From the NCBI RefSeq assembly GCF_900323885.1, contig NZ_OOHJ01000022.1, positions 372,001 to 436,000 of the forward strand: a stretch of 64,000 nucleotides of DNA, in the 5' to 3' direction. Shown here piece by piece: positions 24,649-33,430 of the stretch. This stretch comes from [Actinomadura] parvosata subsp. kistnae. GTDB taxonomy: Bacteria; Actinomycetota; Actinomycetes; Streptosporangiales; Streptosporangiaceae. Made by a program: the position numbers and the translations under genes. The notes beneath the pieces are model-generated. The model searched no databases. It saw only the letters and a program-made list of their open reading frames with translations, and was not told the origin of the DNA. Within the stretch, counting starts at the first letter, position 1; each line of letters begins with the position of its first letter.

Positions 24649-24870
24649 GACCGGCCACCTCCGAGAATCGTCAGGGATGCTTACCGATCATGCATCATGT
24701 GATCAGGACCGGTCATCCGGCCGGATCCGTGCACCCTGCGACGAGCGCCGACGATGCCGCGACCACCGCATATGCGGCCTGTATAGGCGGCGATGCCATC
24801 CTGGCCCGATGACATGCGGGACAAGGGCCGGCGGTCACCGGCGGCCCACATTTCTGGCTTCCTCTGGTCG

Positions 24871-24876
24871 TATAGT
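24871..24876 (+). promoter_or_regulatory. possible -10 element of the lacI gene at 24913
   Basis: TATAGT lies 36 nt before the ATG at 24913, inside the 264-bp divergent region shared with GH89. No clear -35 was found. A weak inverted repeat GATCA/TGATC with a 9-nt loop at about 24688-24706 lies nearer GH89. Confidence 0.3.
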
Positions 24877-24912
24877 GAGATCACGCGCGGTCCGGATTGA
24901 TCAAAGGGAGCC

Positions 24913-25908
24913 ATGGCCAAGGTCGGAATCAGTGACGTCGCCGCCCGTGCCGGAGTCAGCGAAGCGACCGTCAGCCGCGTGCTCAACCGCAGGGGTGTGG
25001 TGGCCGCCACGACGCGGCGCGCCGTCGAGGAGGCCATGCGGGAGCTGGGCTACGAGCGCGGTGGCCAGAGCCAGCTCGTCATCGTCCTGACCCCGGGCCT
25101 GGCGCAGCCGTTCTTCGGGCGGCTGTGCGAGCTGATCGAGTCGGCGCTGGCTCCGCAGGGGTTCAAGGCCGTGGTGTGCTCCACGACGGTGGGCGGTCTG
25201 CAGGAGATCGACTTCATCACGTCGATGATGGACGTCGGCATCGCGGGCGCGGTCTTCGCCTCGGCCAGCAATACCCTGGTGGGTGCCGATCCGGGGCCGT
25301 ACCGGCTGTTGCAGGAGCGGCAGATCCCGTTCGTGTCGATGAACGGCGCGATCGAGGGCATCTCCGCGCCCAGCTTTTCCACCAACGACAAGGTGGCGGC
25401 GGCCCTGGCCGTGGAGCACCTGTGGGGTCTCGGTCACCGGCAGATCGGCATGATCGTCGGCCCGGTGGGCAACCGGCCGAGCGAGCGGCGGCTGGAGGGC
25501 TTCCTCGAGTCGATGGGCGCGCTGGGCGCGGAGGATCCGCGCCGGCACGTCGTCCGTCAGGTCTACAGCGTCGAGGGCGGCATGTCCGCGGCGGAGACCC
25601 TCCTCGACCAGGGGGTGACCGCGATCGTCGCGGCCAGCGACTACATGGCGCTGGGTGCGATCCGCACGGCCGGCCGCCGCGGCCTGTCCGTGCCCGCCGA
25701 CCTGTCCGTCGTCGGCTACGACGACCACCAGATCATGGGGTTCGTCGATCCGCCGCTGACGACGGTCCGGCAGCCGATCGAGCGGATCTCGCAGGCCATC
25801 TCGGCCACGATGGTGCATCTGGTCAACCGGCGGCCGGTGCCCGCCGGGGAGCTGATGTTCGACCCTGAGCTGATCGTCCGCGGCTCGACGGCTCCGCCGC
25901 GCGCCTGA
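24913..25908 (+). CDS. LacI-family transcriptional regulator of the GH89-GH110 locus
   Basis: 331 residues. The N-terminal ISDVAARAGVSEATVSRVLN is the LacI helix-turn-helix plus hinge region, followed by a periplasmic-binding-protein-like ligand domain (VGPVGNRPSERRLEGF, VAASDYMALGAI, SVVGYDDHQIMGFVDPPLTTVRQP). ATG at 24913 with AAAGGGAG upstream. It is divergent from GH89 and precedes the importer and glycosidase genes, so it probably represses both directions until a sugar is bound. No clear operator was found in the region. Confidence 0.9.
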   Translation: MAKVGISDVAARAGVSEATVSRVLNRRGVVAATTRRAVEEAMRELGYERGGQSQLVIVLTPGLAQPFFGRLCELIESALAPQGFKAVVCSTTVGGLQEIDFITSMMDVGIAGAVFASASNTLVGADPGPYRLLQERQIPFVSMNGAIEGISAPSFSTNDKVAAALAVEHLWGLGHRQIGMIVGPVGNRPSERRLEGFLESMGALGAEDPRRHVVRQVYSVEGGMSAAETLLDQGVTAIVAASDYMALGAIRTAGRRGLSVPADLSVVGYDDHQIMGFVDPPLTTVRQPIERISQAISATMVHLVNRRPVPAGELMFDPELIVRGSTAPPRA

Positions 25909-26017
25909 CCCCTCCCGGGTCGCTTCGTTGTCGTGTTCCTGACGTGTTTCTGCAAGGCGGAGACACGTCTTCTCGCCATGTCATCGGCCGCCCGTGTGAA
26001 AGCTTATTGTCGGATCG

Positions 26018-26047
26018 TTGACGGGTTTGAAGCAGCTATGTAACACT
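26018..26047 (+). promoter_or_regulatory. promoter of the six-hairpin glycosidase operon
   Basis: TTGACG at 26018-26023 and, after 17-18 nt, TAACACT at 26041-26047 form a -35/-10 pair. The ATG at 26056 is only 8 nt beyond, so the transcript is probably leaderless or nearly so; no Shine-Dalgarno sequence is present. A 7-bp inverted repeat (GACGTGT at 25941, ACACGTC at 25963) lies upstream and could be an operator or a weak terminator of lacI. Confidence 0.5.
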
Positions 26048-26055
26048 CGCTCCTC

Positions 26056-27423
26056 ATGACGAACAAGTCACCATCTGCGACTTCGGTCGGCAGATCGGGA
26101 CAGAGTCACCCGTCCGAGCAGGTCTGGGTTGATTCGAGCATGACGGATCTTGTCGAGTCTTTCATCTGGGCGTCAAAGCGCTCGCAGGAATGGGTGCAGA
26201 CCGGGCGGGACTCCGCCTTCCTGCCCAGCTACTGGGCGGCGATGACGGACCGGCCGATGTTCTACGCGCGGGACTTCGCCCACCAGACGCTCGGCGCCCA
26301 CCTCCTGGGGCTCAACGCCGAGAACCTCGCGATGCTGCGGCACTTCGCCGGCTCGGCCACCGCGGCTCGCGGCTGGTACCCGCTGTGGGCGTTCACGTTC
26401 GACGGCACCCCGGCCGCGATCGACTACCGCTCGGACGACGACTTCGTGCGGGAGATCCCGGCGCCGTTCGAGCTGGTGGAGAAGGCGGCCGAGCAGTACC
26501 GCTGGACGGCCGACGAACGTTTCCTGCTCGACCCGGTGATCACGGGGTTCCTGCGCACGACGATGACCACGTTCGTCGAGCTGCACGACCCGCTCGGGAC
26601 GGGCGTCGCGGGCGAGCGGGGCACCGGGGACTTCTGGTCCGGCACGGCCACCTACAACGAGGTGGAGCGGCCGCCGTACCTGCGGGTCGCGGCCGACGGG
26701 ATCGCCAGCCAGTGGGCGGCGCACCGGGCGCTCGGCTCGGCGGGCGTGCTCGCGGCGGGCTTCGCCGCCTGGAACCGCGAGCGCGCCGCGGAGCTGGCGG
26801 AGCACTTCTCCGACGCCTGGTGGTCGCGGGACGGCCGCCACTACACGGCGGGTTTCACCGCAGAAGGCCCGGTCGCCGGGTTCCGGCTGGAGAGCACCTG
26901 GTTCCCGGCGCTGAAGGGCATCATGCGCGCCGACGAGCGCTCGGCCGCGCACCTCGACTTCCTGGCCGCCGGGCTGGAGGCGGCGCCGCCCGCCAACATC
27001 GAGGCCGCCACCTACCTGCCGGAGGCGTTCCTGCGTTACGGCAGGGACGGCGAGGCGTTGCGGTGGATCCGCGCCCTGGCCGCCTCCCGCGCCGACTACC
27101 CGGAGGTGCCCTTCACCCACGTCGCGCATGTGGCGAGCGGCCTGACCGGGCTGGAGCCCGGTGAACGGCCGGGCGTCGTCCGCACCCGTTCCCACCTGCC
27201 CGCCGGCGAGTGGCTGGAGGCCGGGAACGTTCCCGTCGGCCGCTCCCGCATCGGCGTCCGGCACGACGGCCGGGAGGCCACGGAGCTCCAGGTGACCGCC
27301 GGCCCGGGCGTCACCTGGGCCGCCACCTGGGACGACGGGCAGGTCTCCACGATCGAGGTGCCGGCCGGCACCCGTGTACGGGCGACCCCGGACGGCGGCG
27401 TCACCCGGCTCCCCGCCCGTTGA
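26056..27423 (+). CDS. (alpha/alpha)6-barrel (six-hairpin) glycosidase-like protein
   Basis: 455 residues without a signal peptide, so cytoplasmic. Recurrent helical hairpin features include YWAAMTDRPMFYARDFAHQTLGA, ARGWYPLWAFTFDG, RERAAELAEHFSDAWW and ESTWFPALKGIM, followed by a small beta-sandwich at the C-terminus. The fold resembles that of glucoamylase-, rhamnosidase- or unsaturated-glucuronyl-hydrolase-type enzymes. No family-specific catalytic motif was recognised, so the CAZy family is left open. It is the first gene of an operon with the sugar importer and is likely to trim imported oligosaccharides. Confidence 0.55.
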   Translation: MTNKSPSATSVGRSGQSHPSEQVWVDSSMTDLVESFIWASKRSQEWVQTGRDSAFLPSYWAAMTDRPMFYARDFAHQTLGAHLLGLNAENLAMLRHFAGSATAARGWYPLWAFTFDGTPAAIDYRSDDDFVREIPAPFELVEKAAEQYRWTADERFLLDPVITGFLRTTMTTFVELHDPLGTGVAGERGTGDFWSGTATYNEVERPPYLRVAADGIASQWAAHRALGSAGVLAAGFAAWNRERAAELAEHFSDAWWSRDGRHYTAGFTAEGPVAGFRLESTWFPALKGIMRADERSAAHLDFLAAGLEAAPPANIEAATYLPEAFLRYGRDGEALRWIRALAASRADYPEVPFTHVAHVASGLTGLEPGERPGVVRTRSHLPAGEWLEAGNVPVGRSRIGVRHDGREATELQVTAGPGVTWAATWDDGQVSTIEVPAGTRVRATPDGGVTRLPAR

Positions 27424-28377
27424 CAGATCACTTCTCGCGAAGGAGACCCCCCATGCAGGCCAAGGCACTCACCGCTGTCACCGTCGCCTCGTTGCTCGCT
27501 CTCGCGGCGTGCGGCGGCGGCGAGCCGGGCGCGGATCCGGCGACCGGCGGGCAGGGCGACGTCACGATCACCTATGCCTTCTGGGGCAACAACGACGAGG
27601 CCGCCACCATCAAGTCGATGATCGCCGCGTTCGAGAAGGCGAACCCGGCCGTCAAGGTCGAGGCCAACTGGATCCAGAGCGACTACGAGCAGAAGCTGCA
27701 GACCTCGATCGCCGGCGGCGACGCCCCGACCGTGGCGCAGATCTCCAACACCGCGCTGCCGAGCTTCGCGAACGCGTTCCTCCCGGTGCAGGTGGATCAG
27801 GGCGTCTACTACTCGGCGGCCGTCGCGAAGGCCGGCAACGTCGGCGGCACCGACTACGCGGTCCCCTTCGTCGCCAAGAGCAAGGTGATGGCGGTCAACA
27901 AGGCCGCCTTCGAGTCGGCCGGCCTGGCGGTCCCGTCCGGGTCGGCCCCGATGAGCACCGCGGACTTCGTGGCGGCGGCCAGGAAGCTGACGTCCGGGTC
28001 GGGCGGCAAGAAGGTGTACGGCTCCGCGCCGTTGTGGTACGACGGCTGGCTGGTCGCGGAGGGCGGCTCGTACTACAGCGCCGACGGCCGGACCTGCACC
28101 ATGGCCAATGCCGACGGCATCCGGGCCGCGCAGGTGGTGGTGGACTCCACGAAGCCGGACGGGTTCGCGCCGAGCCCGGCCGACGCCCAGGGCCAGGACA
28201 TGTTCCAGTGGTTCGCGGACGGCAAGGTCGCGATGCTGCCGGACTTCGGGCCGTGGAACATCGCCAAGCTCGCCGCCCTGGACACCTCGAAGTTCCTCAT
28301 CGTGCCGATGCCGGGCAAGGGCGAGCCGATGGAGGTGGACAGCCTCGGCATCTCGAAGTCGGCGGGGCAAACCGAGG

Positions 28378-28381
28378 CTAG
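28378..28381. repeat. target-site duplication, left copy (CTAG)
   Basis: CTAG at 28378-28381 is repeated at 29360-29363, flanking the 978-bp element with its inverted ends facing outwards. Confidence 0.8.
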
Positions 28382-29359
28382 ATCGCTGATGTGAATTTGG
28401 TTAGTGGTCATAGGCGGTCAGTGACCGTTTCACCGGTGCGTCAGTGTTCCAGTTGTGCCAGATTGCGGCGTTGAGGGCGAGGACGCGTTGGCTGATGCGT
28501 GCCCAGAGGCCGTCTGGATGGCGGGCGTTGTGACGTTCGAGGCCGAGCTGGTTCTTCAGCGTCCAGATGATCGCCTCGATGCGCTGGCGCAGCCAGCCGG
28601 GAAACGGCAGGGTGCGTGCAGGCTCGTCTTCGCGGGCCGGCCGGATCAGGAGGTGGCCCAGATCGGCGGCGGCCTTCTCGATGCCGGCTCCGGCGAATCC
28701 CTTGTCGCACACGATCGGGCATGGACCGCCGGCTATCTGGTGGACGTGCAGCAGGTGCAGGGCCTGCTTGCGTTCGTCGAGCTCTTTGGGGTGGGCCAGG
28801 CTGAAGCCGGTCACCGCGCCGTCAGCGGTAGTGATCAGCATCAGCTTGGCACCCCAGTAGAAGGCGTGGTGGGACTTGTCCATGCCGTATCCGGCGATCT
28901 CACCCAGGTGCGATCTGTTGACCGTCACCCGCGAGGCGCCGCAGCGGATCGGGGTGCCGTCCATCAGTCGCAAAGGCTCGTGCCAGGTGGGGACCTGGCG
29001 TGCCAGCCACAACGCCGCCGCCGACATAGCCGGCCCCAGCGCACGCAGTTGCCGGTTGTACTGCGACTGGGACGGCAGTCTGGGGAACAGATGCCCGATC
29101 CGGCCGGCCGCCATCCGCATCCAGCGGCGTTCGTCGTCACACCGCAGCAGCACTTGCGCCACTGCCACGACCACCGCCTCGGCCGGGGTCAGCACCGGCG
29201 GCCGGCCCCGCCCGCGAGGCCGGCCCTGCGAAGGCATCACGTGATCGTCCAGATGCACGTAGAGTGCGGTTAGAAGGGCGTCCAAGTCAGTCTTCACACA
29301 CCGACCATGGACGTCCTTCGTCATGCCTGCAGCCGATCACCAATTTTCACATCAGCGAT
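28382..29359 (-). mobile_element. IS982-type insertion sequence, 978 bp, complete
   Basis: Terminal inverted repeats begin with the identical 14 bases ATCGCTGATGTGAA at both ends and continue imperfectly. The element is flanked by CTAG duplications and carries one intact transposase gene on the minus strand. Family assignment rests on the transposase; the CTAG duplication is short for that family. Related broken pieces lie at 42122-42271 and 43718-43775. Confidence 0.88.
28401..29324 (-). CDS. IS982-family transposase
   Basis: 307 residues. The region VKTDLDALLTALYVHLDD near the N-terminus, WHEPLRLMDGTPIRCGASR and PCPIVCDKGFAG carry the first two Asp residues of a DDE transposase, with an Glu in the IEAIIWTLKNQLGLERH segment. 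The K-T-D-L-D-A-L-L start is typical of IS982-type enzymes from actinomycetes. It looks intact, so the element could still move. Translation may begin at the internal GTG of VKTDLDAL rather than the ATG at 29324. Confidence 0.88.
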   Translation of the reverse strand: MTKDVHGRCVKTDLDALLTALYVHLDDHVMPSQGRPRGRGRPPVLTPAEAVVVAVAQVLLRCDDERRWMRMAAGRIGHLFPRLPSQSQYNRQLRALGPAMSAAALWLARQVPTWHEPLRLMDGTPIRCGASRVTVNRSHLGEIAGYGMDKSHHAFYWGAKLMLITTADGAVTGFSLAHPKELDERKQALHLLHVHQIAGGPCPIVCDKGFAGAGIEKAAADLGHLLIRPAREDEPARTLPFPGWLRQRIEAIIWTLKNQLGLERHNARHPDGLWARISQRVLALNAAIWHNWNTDAPVKRSLTAYDH

Positions 29360-29363
29360 CTAG
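29360..29363. repeat. target-site duplication, right copy (CTAG)
   Basis: Partner of the copy at 28378-28381. Fusing the two restores the solute-binding-protein frame. Confidence 0.8.
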
Positions 29364-29708
29364 CGCGGCGAAGACGTTCGCGACGTTCATGAGCACCAGC
29401 CCCGCCGCCCAGAGCCTGCTCGCCTCGACGACGTCCGCGCTCGGCGTGCCGGTCGTGCAGGGGTCGCTGGAGTCCTTCAAGTCGATCGCGCCGAAGGTCA
29501 ACCTCCAGGCGTTCGTCGATGCCGTCACCAACGCCGTCACCACGGCGTACGTGAAGGACAAGGTGAAGATCGAGAGCACCTTCTCCACGGATCTGAACTC
29601 GCGCACCGCGATCGGCTCCGGCAGCGAGGACCCGGCGACCGTGCTGCCGCAGCTGCAGGCCCAGTGCCAGAAGATGCTCGACGCGACCAAGTAGGCGGGG
29701 ACATCGCC

Positions 29709-30779
29709 ATGGAGGACATCGTGCGCGGCCTCGAAGACCTGCTCGGACGGCTGCACGTCCACGAGGGCCTGCGCCCCATCCTGTCCTTAGTGATCATGCT
29801 GGCCGCCGTGTTCGCCGTCCTCCTGGCCGGCCTGTGGGGAGCGGTGCGGGCGCGCTGGATCTCGCGGAACACCGCCGCCTTCTGGATCTTCGTCTCGCCG
29901 TGGATCATTGGGTTCCTCCTGTTCACGGGCGGGCCGATGGCCTACTCCCTATATCTGTCGTTCACCGACTGGAACCTCATCGACCCGCCGGAGTTCGTCG
30001 GGCTCGCCAACTACGCCGAGGCGTTCACCGACCCCGACCTCGGGCAGTCGATCAAGGTCACGCTCACGTACGCGGCCGTCAGCGTCCCGCTGCAGACGGT
30101 GCTGTCGCTGGCGGTGGCGCTGCTGATGAACAGCAAGGTGCGCGGCATCCACGTGTTCCGGACGATCTGGTACCTGCCGTCGCTGGTCACCGGGGTGGCG
30201 CAGGCCGTGCTGTTCATCTGGGTGTTCAACCCCAGCTACGGGCTGGCCAACGGGCTGCTGCGGCTGCTCGGCGTCGAGGGCCCGCGCTGGCTCTTCGACG
30301 CGGGCTGGGCGCTGCCGACGGTGATCATCATGAGCCTCTGGACGGTCGGCGGCAACATGGTCATCTACCTCGCCGGTCTCCAGGACATCGCCAAGGAGCT
30401 GTACGAGGCGGCGCAGATCGACGGCGCCGGCCGGTGGCGCAGGTTGTGGAACATCACCCTGCCCCAGGTGAGCCCCGTCATCTTCTTCAACGTGGTCACC
30501 GGGCTCATCTACGCCATGCAGACCTTCACCCAGGGGTACGTGGTCACCCACAACGGCGGCGGCCCGTCCGACTCGCTGCTGTTCTACGTCCTCTACCTCT
30601 ACAACAACGCGTTCTCCTTCTTCCGGATGGGTTACGCGTCCGCCCTGGCCTGGATCTTCTTCATCATGATCATGGTGCTCACCGCGCTCGTCTTCCGCGG
30701 CAGCGCCTTCTGGGTCTACTACGAGTCGCAACGACCGAAGGAGCGCGAGCGGCGTGTCCGTGCCCACCATGCCCACTGA
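29709..30779 (+). CDS. sugar ABC transporter permease, MalF type
   Basis: 356 residues with about seven membrane segments, among them ILSLVIMLAAVFAVLLAGLW, AFWIFVSPWIIGFLLFTGG and FFIMIMVLTALVFRG. The EAA loop for ATPase contact is ELYEAAQIDGAGRWRRLWNITLPQ. ATG at 29709 follows GGGGACATCGCC. It pairs with the next gene, overlapping it by 26 nt. No ATPase gene is present; actinomycetes often use a shared MsiK-type ATPase, which is a family-based inference. Confidence 0.92.
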   Translation: MEDIVRGLEDLLGRLHVHEGLRPILSLVIMLAAVFAVLLAGLWGAVRARWISRNTAAFWIFVSPWIIGFLLFTGGPMAYSLYLSFTDWNLIDPPEFVGLANYAEAFTDPDLGQSIKVTLTYAAVSVPLQTVLSLAVALLMNSKVRGIHVFRTIWYLPSLVTGVAQAVLFIWVFNPSYGLANGLLRLLGVEGPRWLFDAGWALPTVIIMSLWTVGGNMVIYLAGLQDIAKELYEAAQIDGAGRWRRLWNITLPQVSPVIFFNVVTGLIYAMQTFTQGYVVTHNGGGPSDSLLFYVLYLYNNAFSFFRMGYASALAWIFFIMIMVLTALVFRGSAFWVYYESQRPKERERRVRAHHAH

Positions 30780-31611
30780 CGCCGAGCGGCGCGGGCCGCT
30801 GGGCACCCGGATCCTGGCGCTCACCCTGCTCGTCGTCGGCTCGGCCGGCTTCGTCTACCCGTTCCTCTGGATGATCGCGACCGCGCTGCGCACGCCGGAG
30901 GGGGTGGCGCACGCGGGCGCCGCGCTCTGGCCCCTGCAGTGGCAGTGGTCCAACTTCGCCGAGGGCCTCGGCTCCTTCCCCTTCCTGACCTACCTGCGCA
31001 ACTCGCTGCTCAGCACGCTCGTGCCGGTCGTCGCGGTCGTCTTCTCCTCCTCGCTGGTCGGCTTCGCGTTCGCGCGGATCCGGGCGCGGGGGGCCGGAGT
31101 GTTGTTCGCGGTCGTGCTGTCGACGCTCCTGCTGCCGCAGGAGGTCACGATCGTGCCGCAGTTCATCCTGTTCAGGAATCTCGACATGATCGACACCTTG
31201 TGGCCGATCATCGTGCCGACGTTCTTCGGCTCGGCGTTCTTCATCTTCCTCTACCGGCAGTTCTACCTGCGCCTGCCGGAGGCGCTGACGGACGCCGCGC
31301 TCATCGACGGCGCCGGCTGGTTCCGCATCTGGTTCTCGATCTACCTGCCGCTGTCGCGCCCGATCATCATCGCCACCGCGGTGCTGCAGTTCATGTCGTA
31401 CTGGAACAACTTCTTCCAGGCGGCCATCTACCTCACGACGGACCGGTGGAAGACCCTGCCGCTCGCGCTGGCCGGGTTCCAGTCCGTCAACGGGACGGAC
31501 ACGCCGCTGCTGATGGCCACCGCCCTGGTGGTCACCGCACCCTGCGTGCTGCTGTTCTTCGTCGCCCAGCGTCACATCATCGGCGGAATCTCATTCACGG
31601 GGAGCAAATGA
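30754..31611 (+). CDS. sugar ABC transporter permease, MalG type
   Basis: 285 residues, six membrane segments (ILALTLLVVGSAGFVYPFLWMI, VPVVAVVFSSSLVGFAFARI and others). The EAA motif is EALTDAALIDGAGWFRIWFSIYLPLSRP. The start is GTG at 30754, inside the previous gene, with GGAG about 10 nt upstream; ATG at 30769 is an alternative. The stop overlaps the next gene by ATGA. Same operon and importer as the preceding permease. Confidence 0.92.
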   Translation: MSVPTMPTDAERRGPLGTRILALTLLVVGSAGFVYPFLWMIATALRTPEGVAHAGAALWPLQWQWSNFAEGLGSFPFLTYLRNSLLSTLVPVVAVVFSSSLVGFAFARIRARGAGVLFAVVLSTLLLPQEVTIVPQFILFRNLDMIDTLWPIIVPTFFGSAFFIFLYRQFYLRLPEALTDAALIDGAGWFRIWFSIYLPLSRPIIIATAVLQFMSYWNNFFQAAIYLTTDRWKTLPLALAGFQSVNGTDTPLLMATALVVTAPCVLLFFVAQRHIIGGISFTGSK

Positions 31612-33427
31612 CCGACGTCGCATCACCGTCGCCCGTCACCTTCTGGCTGCCGGGCACGTCGCAGGCGCCGCCCGAGACGCCGGTCGTCCTGGACGGCCAC
31701 CGCCCCGGGCTCAGGCTCCAGGCCACCCCGTCGGCGCGAGCCCGGGTCCGCACCCTCGGCGAGGGCGTCGTCGAGGTGGTGTTCCGTACCCTCGGCGAGC
31801 GTTTCTCGCTGACCGCGGCCATCCCCGCCACCGACGCCGTCGCCTGGTGGCGGCCCGGCAGCGCGGTGCGCGACGCCGCCATCCCGCCGTCCTGGGCGGA
31901 CCCTGACGACGTGACCGCCCTGCGCGGGCTCCCGCTCGGCGCGCTGCTCGCGCCCCGTGACGCCACGCGGCTGGTGTACGCGGTGGACTCCGGTACGAGC
32001 GCGACCACCGTACGGGCGGGACTGGTGGAGGAGACCGCCGACTTCGCGATCATCGTCACCGTCGACGGCCCTCCGGGCGAGGTGCGGCTGCTGCTGGACA
32101 CGTCCGGCCGCTCCTTCCCCGAGGCCGTGACAGACGCCGGGCACTGGCTCCAGGACGAGCAGGGCCACCGCGCCGCCCCGGCGCGCAGGACGCGGTCCTG
32201 TGCACCTGGTACTTCGCGCACCAGCACGTCACCGCCGACGCGGTGCTGGCACAGGCCGGCCGCGCCGCGGAGCTGGGCTTCGGCACCGTGATCATCGACG
32301 ACGGCTGGCAGACGACCGCGCACGGCCGCGGGTACGGGTCGTGCGGCGACTGGGAGCCGGCCCAGGAGAAGTTCCCCGACGCCGCCGGGCTGGTCGCGGC
32401 ACTGCGCGAGCGCGGGCTACGGACCGTGTGGTGGATCGGCACGCCGTTCCTCGGCCACCACGCCGAGGCGGCGGACCTCGGGTTCCCGACGCTGCGCGAC
32501 CGGCCCGAGCTGCAGGCGCGGGTCCTCGACCCGCGCGACCCGGCCGCCCGCGCCCACCTCGTCGGCAGGCTCGACGACATCATGGCGCGGACGGGGGCGG
32601 ACGGCCTCAAGCTCGACTTCCTGGAGGAGTTCGCCGACGAGCACGCACCGGGCGCGGTGGCCGCCGCGATCGACACGATCGCGGAGCTCGTCACCCGCCT
32701 CCGGGCTCGCGGCGCCGACCCTCTGATCGAGTTCAGGGAGCCCTCCATTCATCCGGCGGCGGCCCGCCTGGCCTCCATGATCCGCGTAGGCGACTGCCCG
32801 CTGAACGGCCCGCAGAACCGCATCGGCATCCTCGACCTGCGCCTGGCGCGGCCCGGCACGCCGATCCACAGCGACCCGATCATGTGGGCGGCGGACGACG
32901 GCGCGGAGCGGGTCGCCCACCACCTGATCAACGCCCTCCTGGGCGTGCCGCAGGTCTCCGTGGACCTGACGCGGCTCACCGGCGACCAGGCCGGCGCGCT
33001 GGCGTTCTGGCTCGGGGTCTGGCGCGCGAACCGCGACCTGCTGCTGCACGGGCGGCTGACGCCCGAGCGGCCCGACCTGCTGTACCCGGTGGTCAGGGCG
33101 GCCTTCGGCGGGCGGCACTTCGTGGCGAGGTACGCGCCGCACCCGGTCGCGCTCCCGCCGGGCGACTGGACGGAGCTGCTGGTCGCGAACGCCGACGAGA
33201 GCGCGCCGATCCTGCTGAACGAGGGCGGCGAGGTGCGCGCGCACCTGGAGACGTGGGACGCCATGGGGCGGCCGGTGACCGGCACGGAGCTCGCCCTGGG
33301 CACGGAGCTCGCCCTGGGCACGGAGCGGCAGGTCACCGGCACGGAGATCGCCCTCGCCGCGGGCCCGCACGTGCTGGCGGTGCCGTCCGGCGGGCTCGCC
33401 CGGCTCCGGCGATCAGGGCCGAGGTGA
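31608..33427 (+). pseudogene. GH36-like alpha-galactosidase, single-base frameshift
   Basis: The first 190 codons (MTDVASPSPVTFWLPG..) form the N-terminal beta-sandwich of GH36/GH27-type enzymes. Near 32176-32179 (a CCCC run) the frame breaks. One more C would give AAPGAQDAVLCTWYFAHQHVTADAVL, joining smoothly to the TIM barrel (GFGTVIIDDGWQ, GLKLDFLEEF with the likely catalytic Asp, EFREPSIHPAAARLASMIRVGDCP). The C-terminus has a short repeat, ELALGTELALGTE. No signal peptide, so it would act on imported sugar. The start overlaps the permease stop by ATGA. Whether the missing base is biological or a sequencing error cannot be told here. Confidence 0.75.
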
Positions 33428-33430
33428 GCC

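Larger units (their letters stand above)
27453..29694 (+). pseudogene. sugar ABC transporter solute-binding lipoprotein, interrupted by an IS element
   Basis: The 5' part (27453-28381) begins with a lipoprotein signal (lipobox LAAC) and reads as a family 1 solute-binding protein: ITYAFWGNNDEAATIKSM, GDAPTVAQIS, AMLPDFGPWNIAKL. After GQTEA it hits IS sequence and stops at 28394. The 3' part resumes at 29364 with AAKTFATFMSTSPAAQSLLAS and ends at 29694. Removing the IS and one copy of the CTAG duplication joins the frames exactly (GAG GCT AGC GCG GCG), so the gene was intact until insertion. Without it the importer should not capture its sugar. Confidence 0.93.

Noticed and set aside
33284..33318. 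Short repeat (ELALGTELALGTE) at the end of the GH36-like gene as a possible mobile or phase-variable tract
   Set aside because: Two imperfect copies in a C-terminal tail; the unit is 18 nt and keeps the frame, so it gives no switching.
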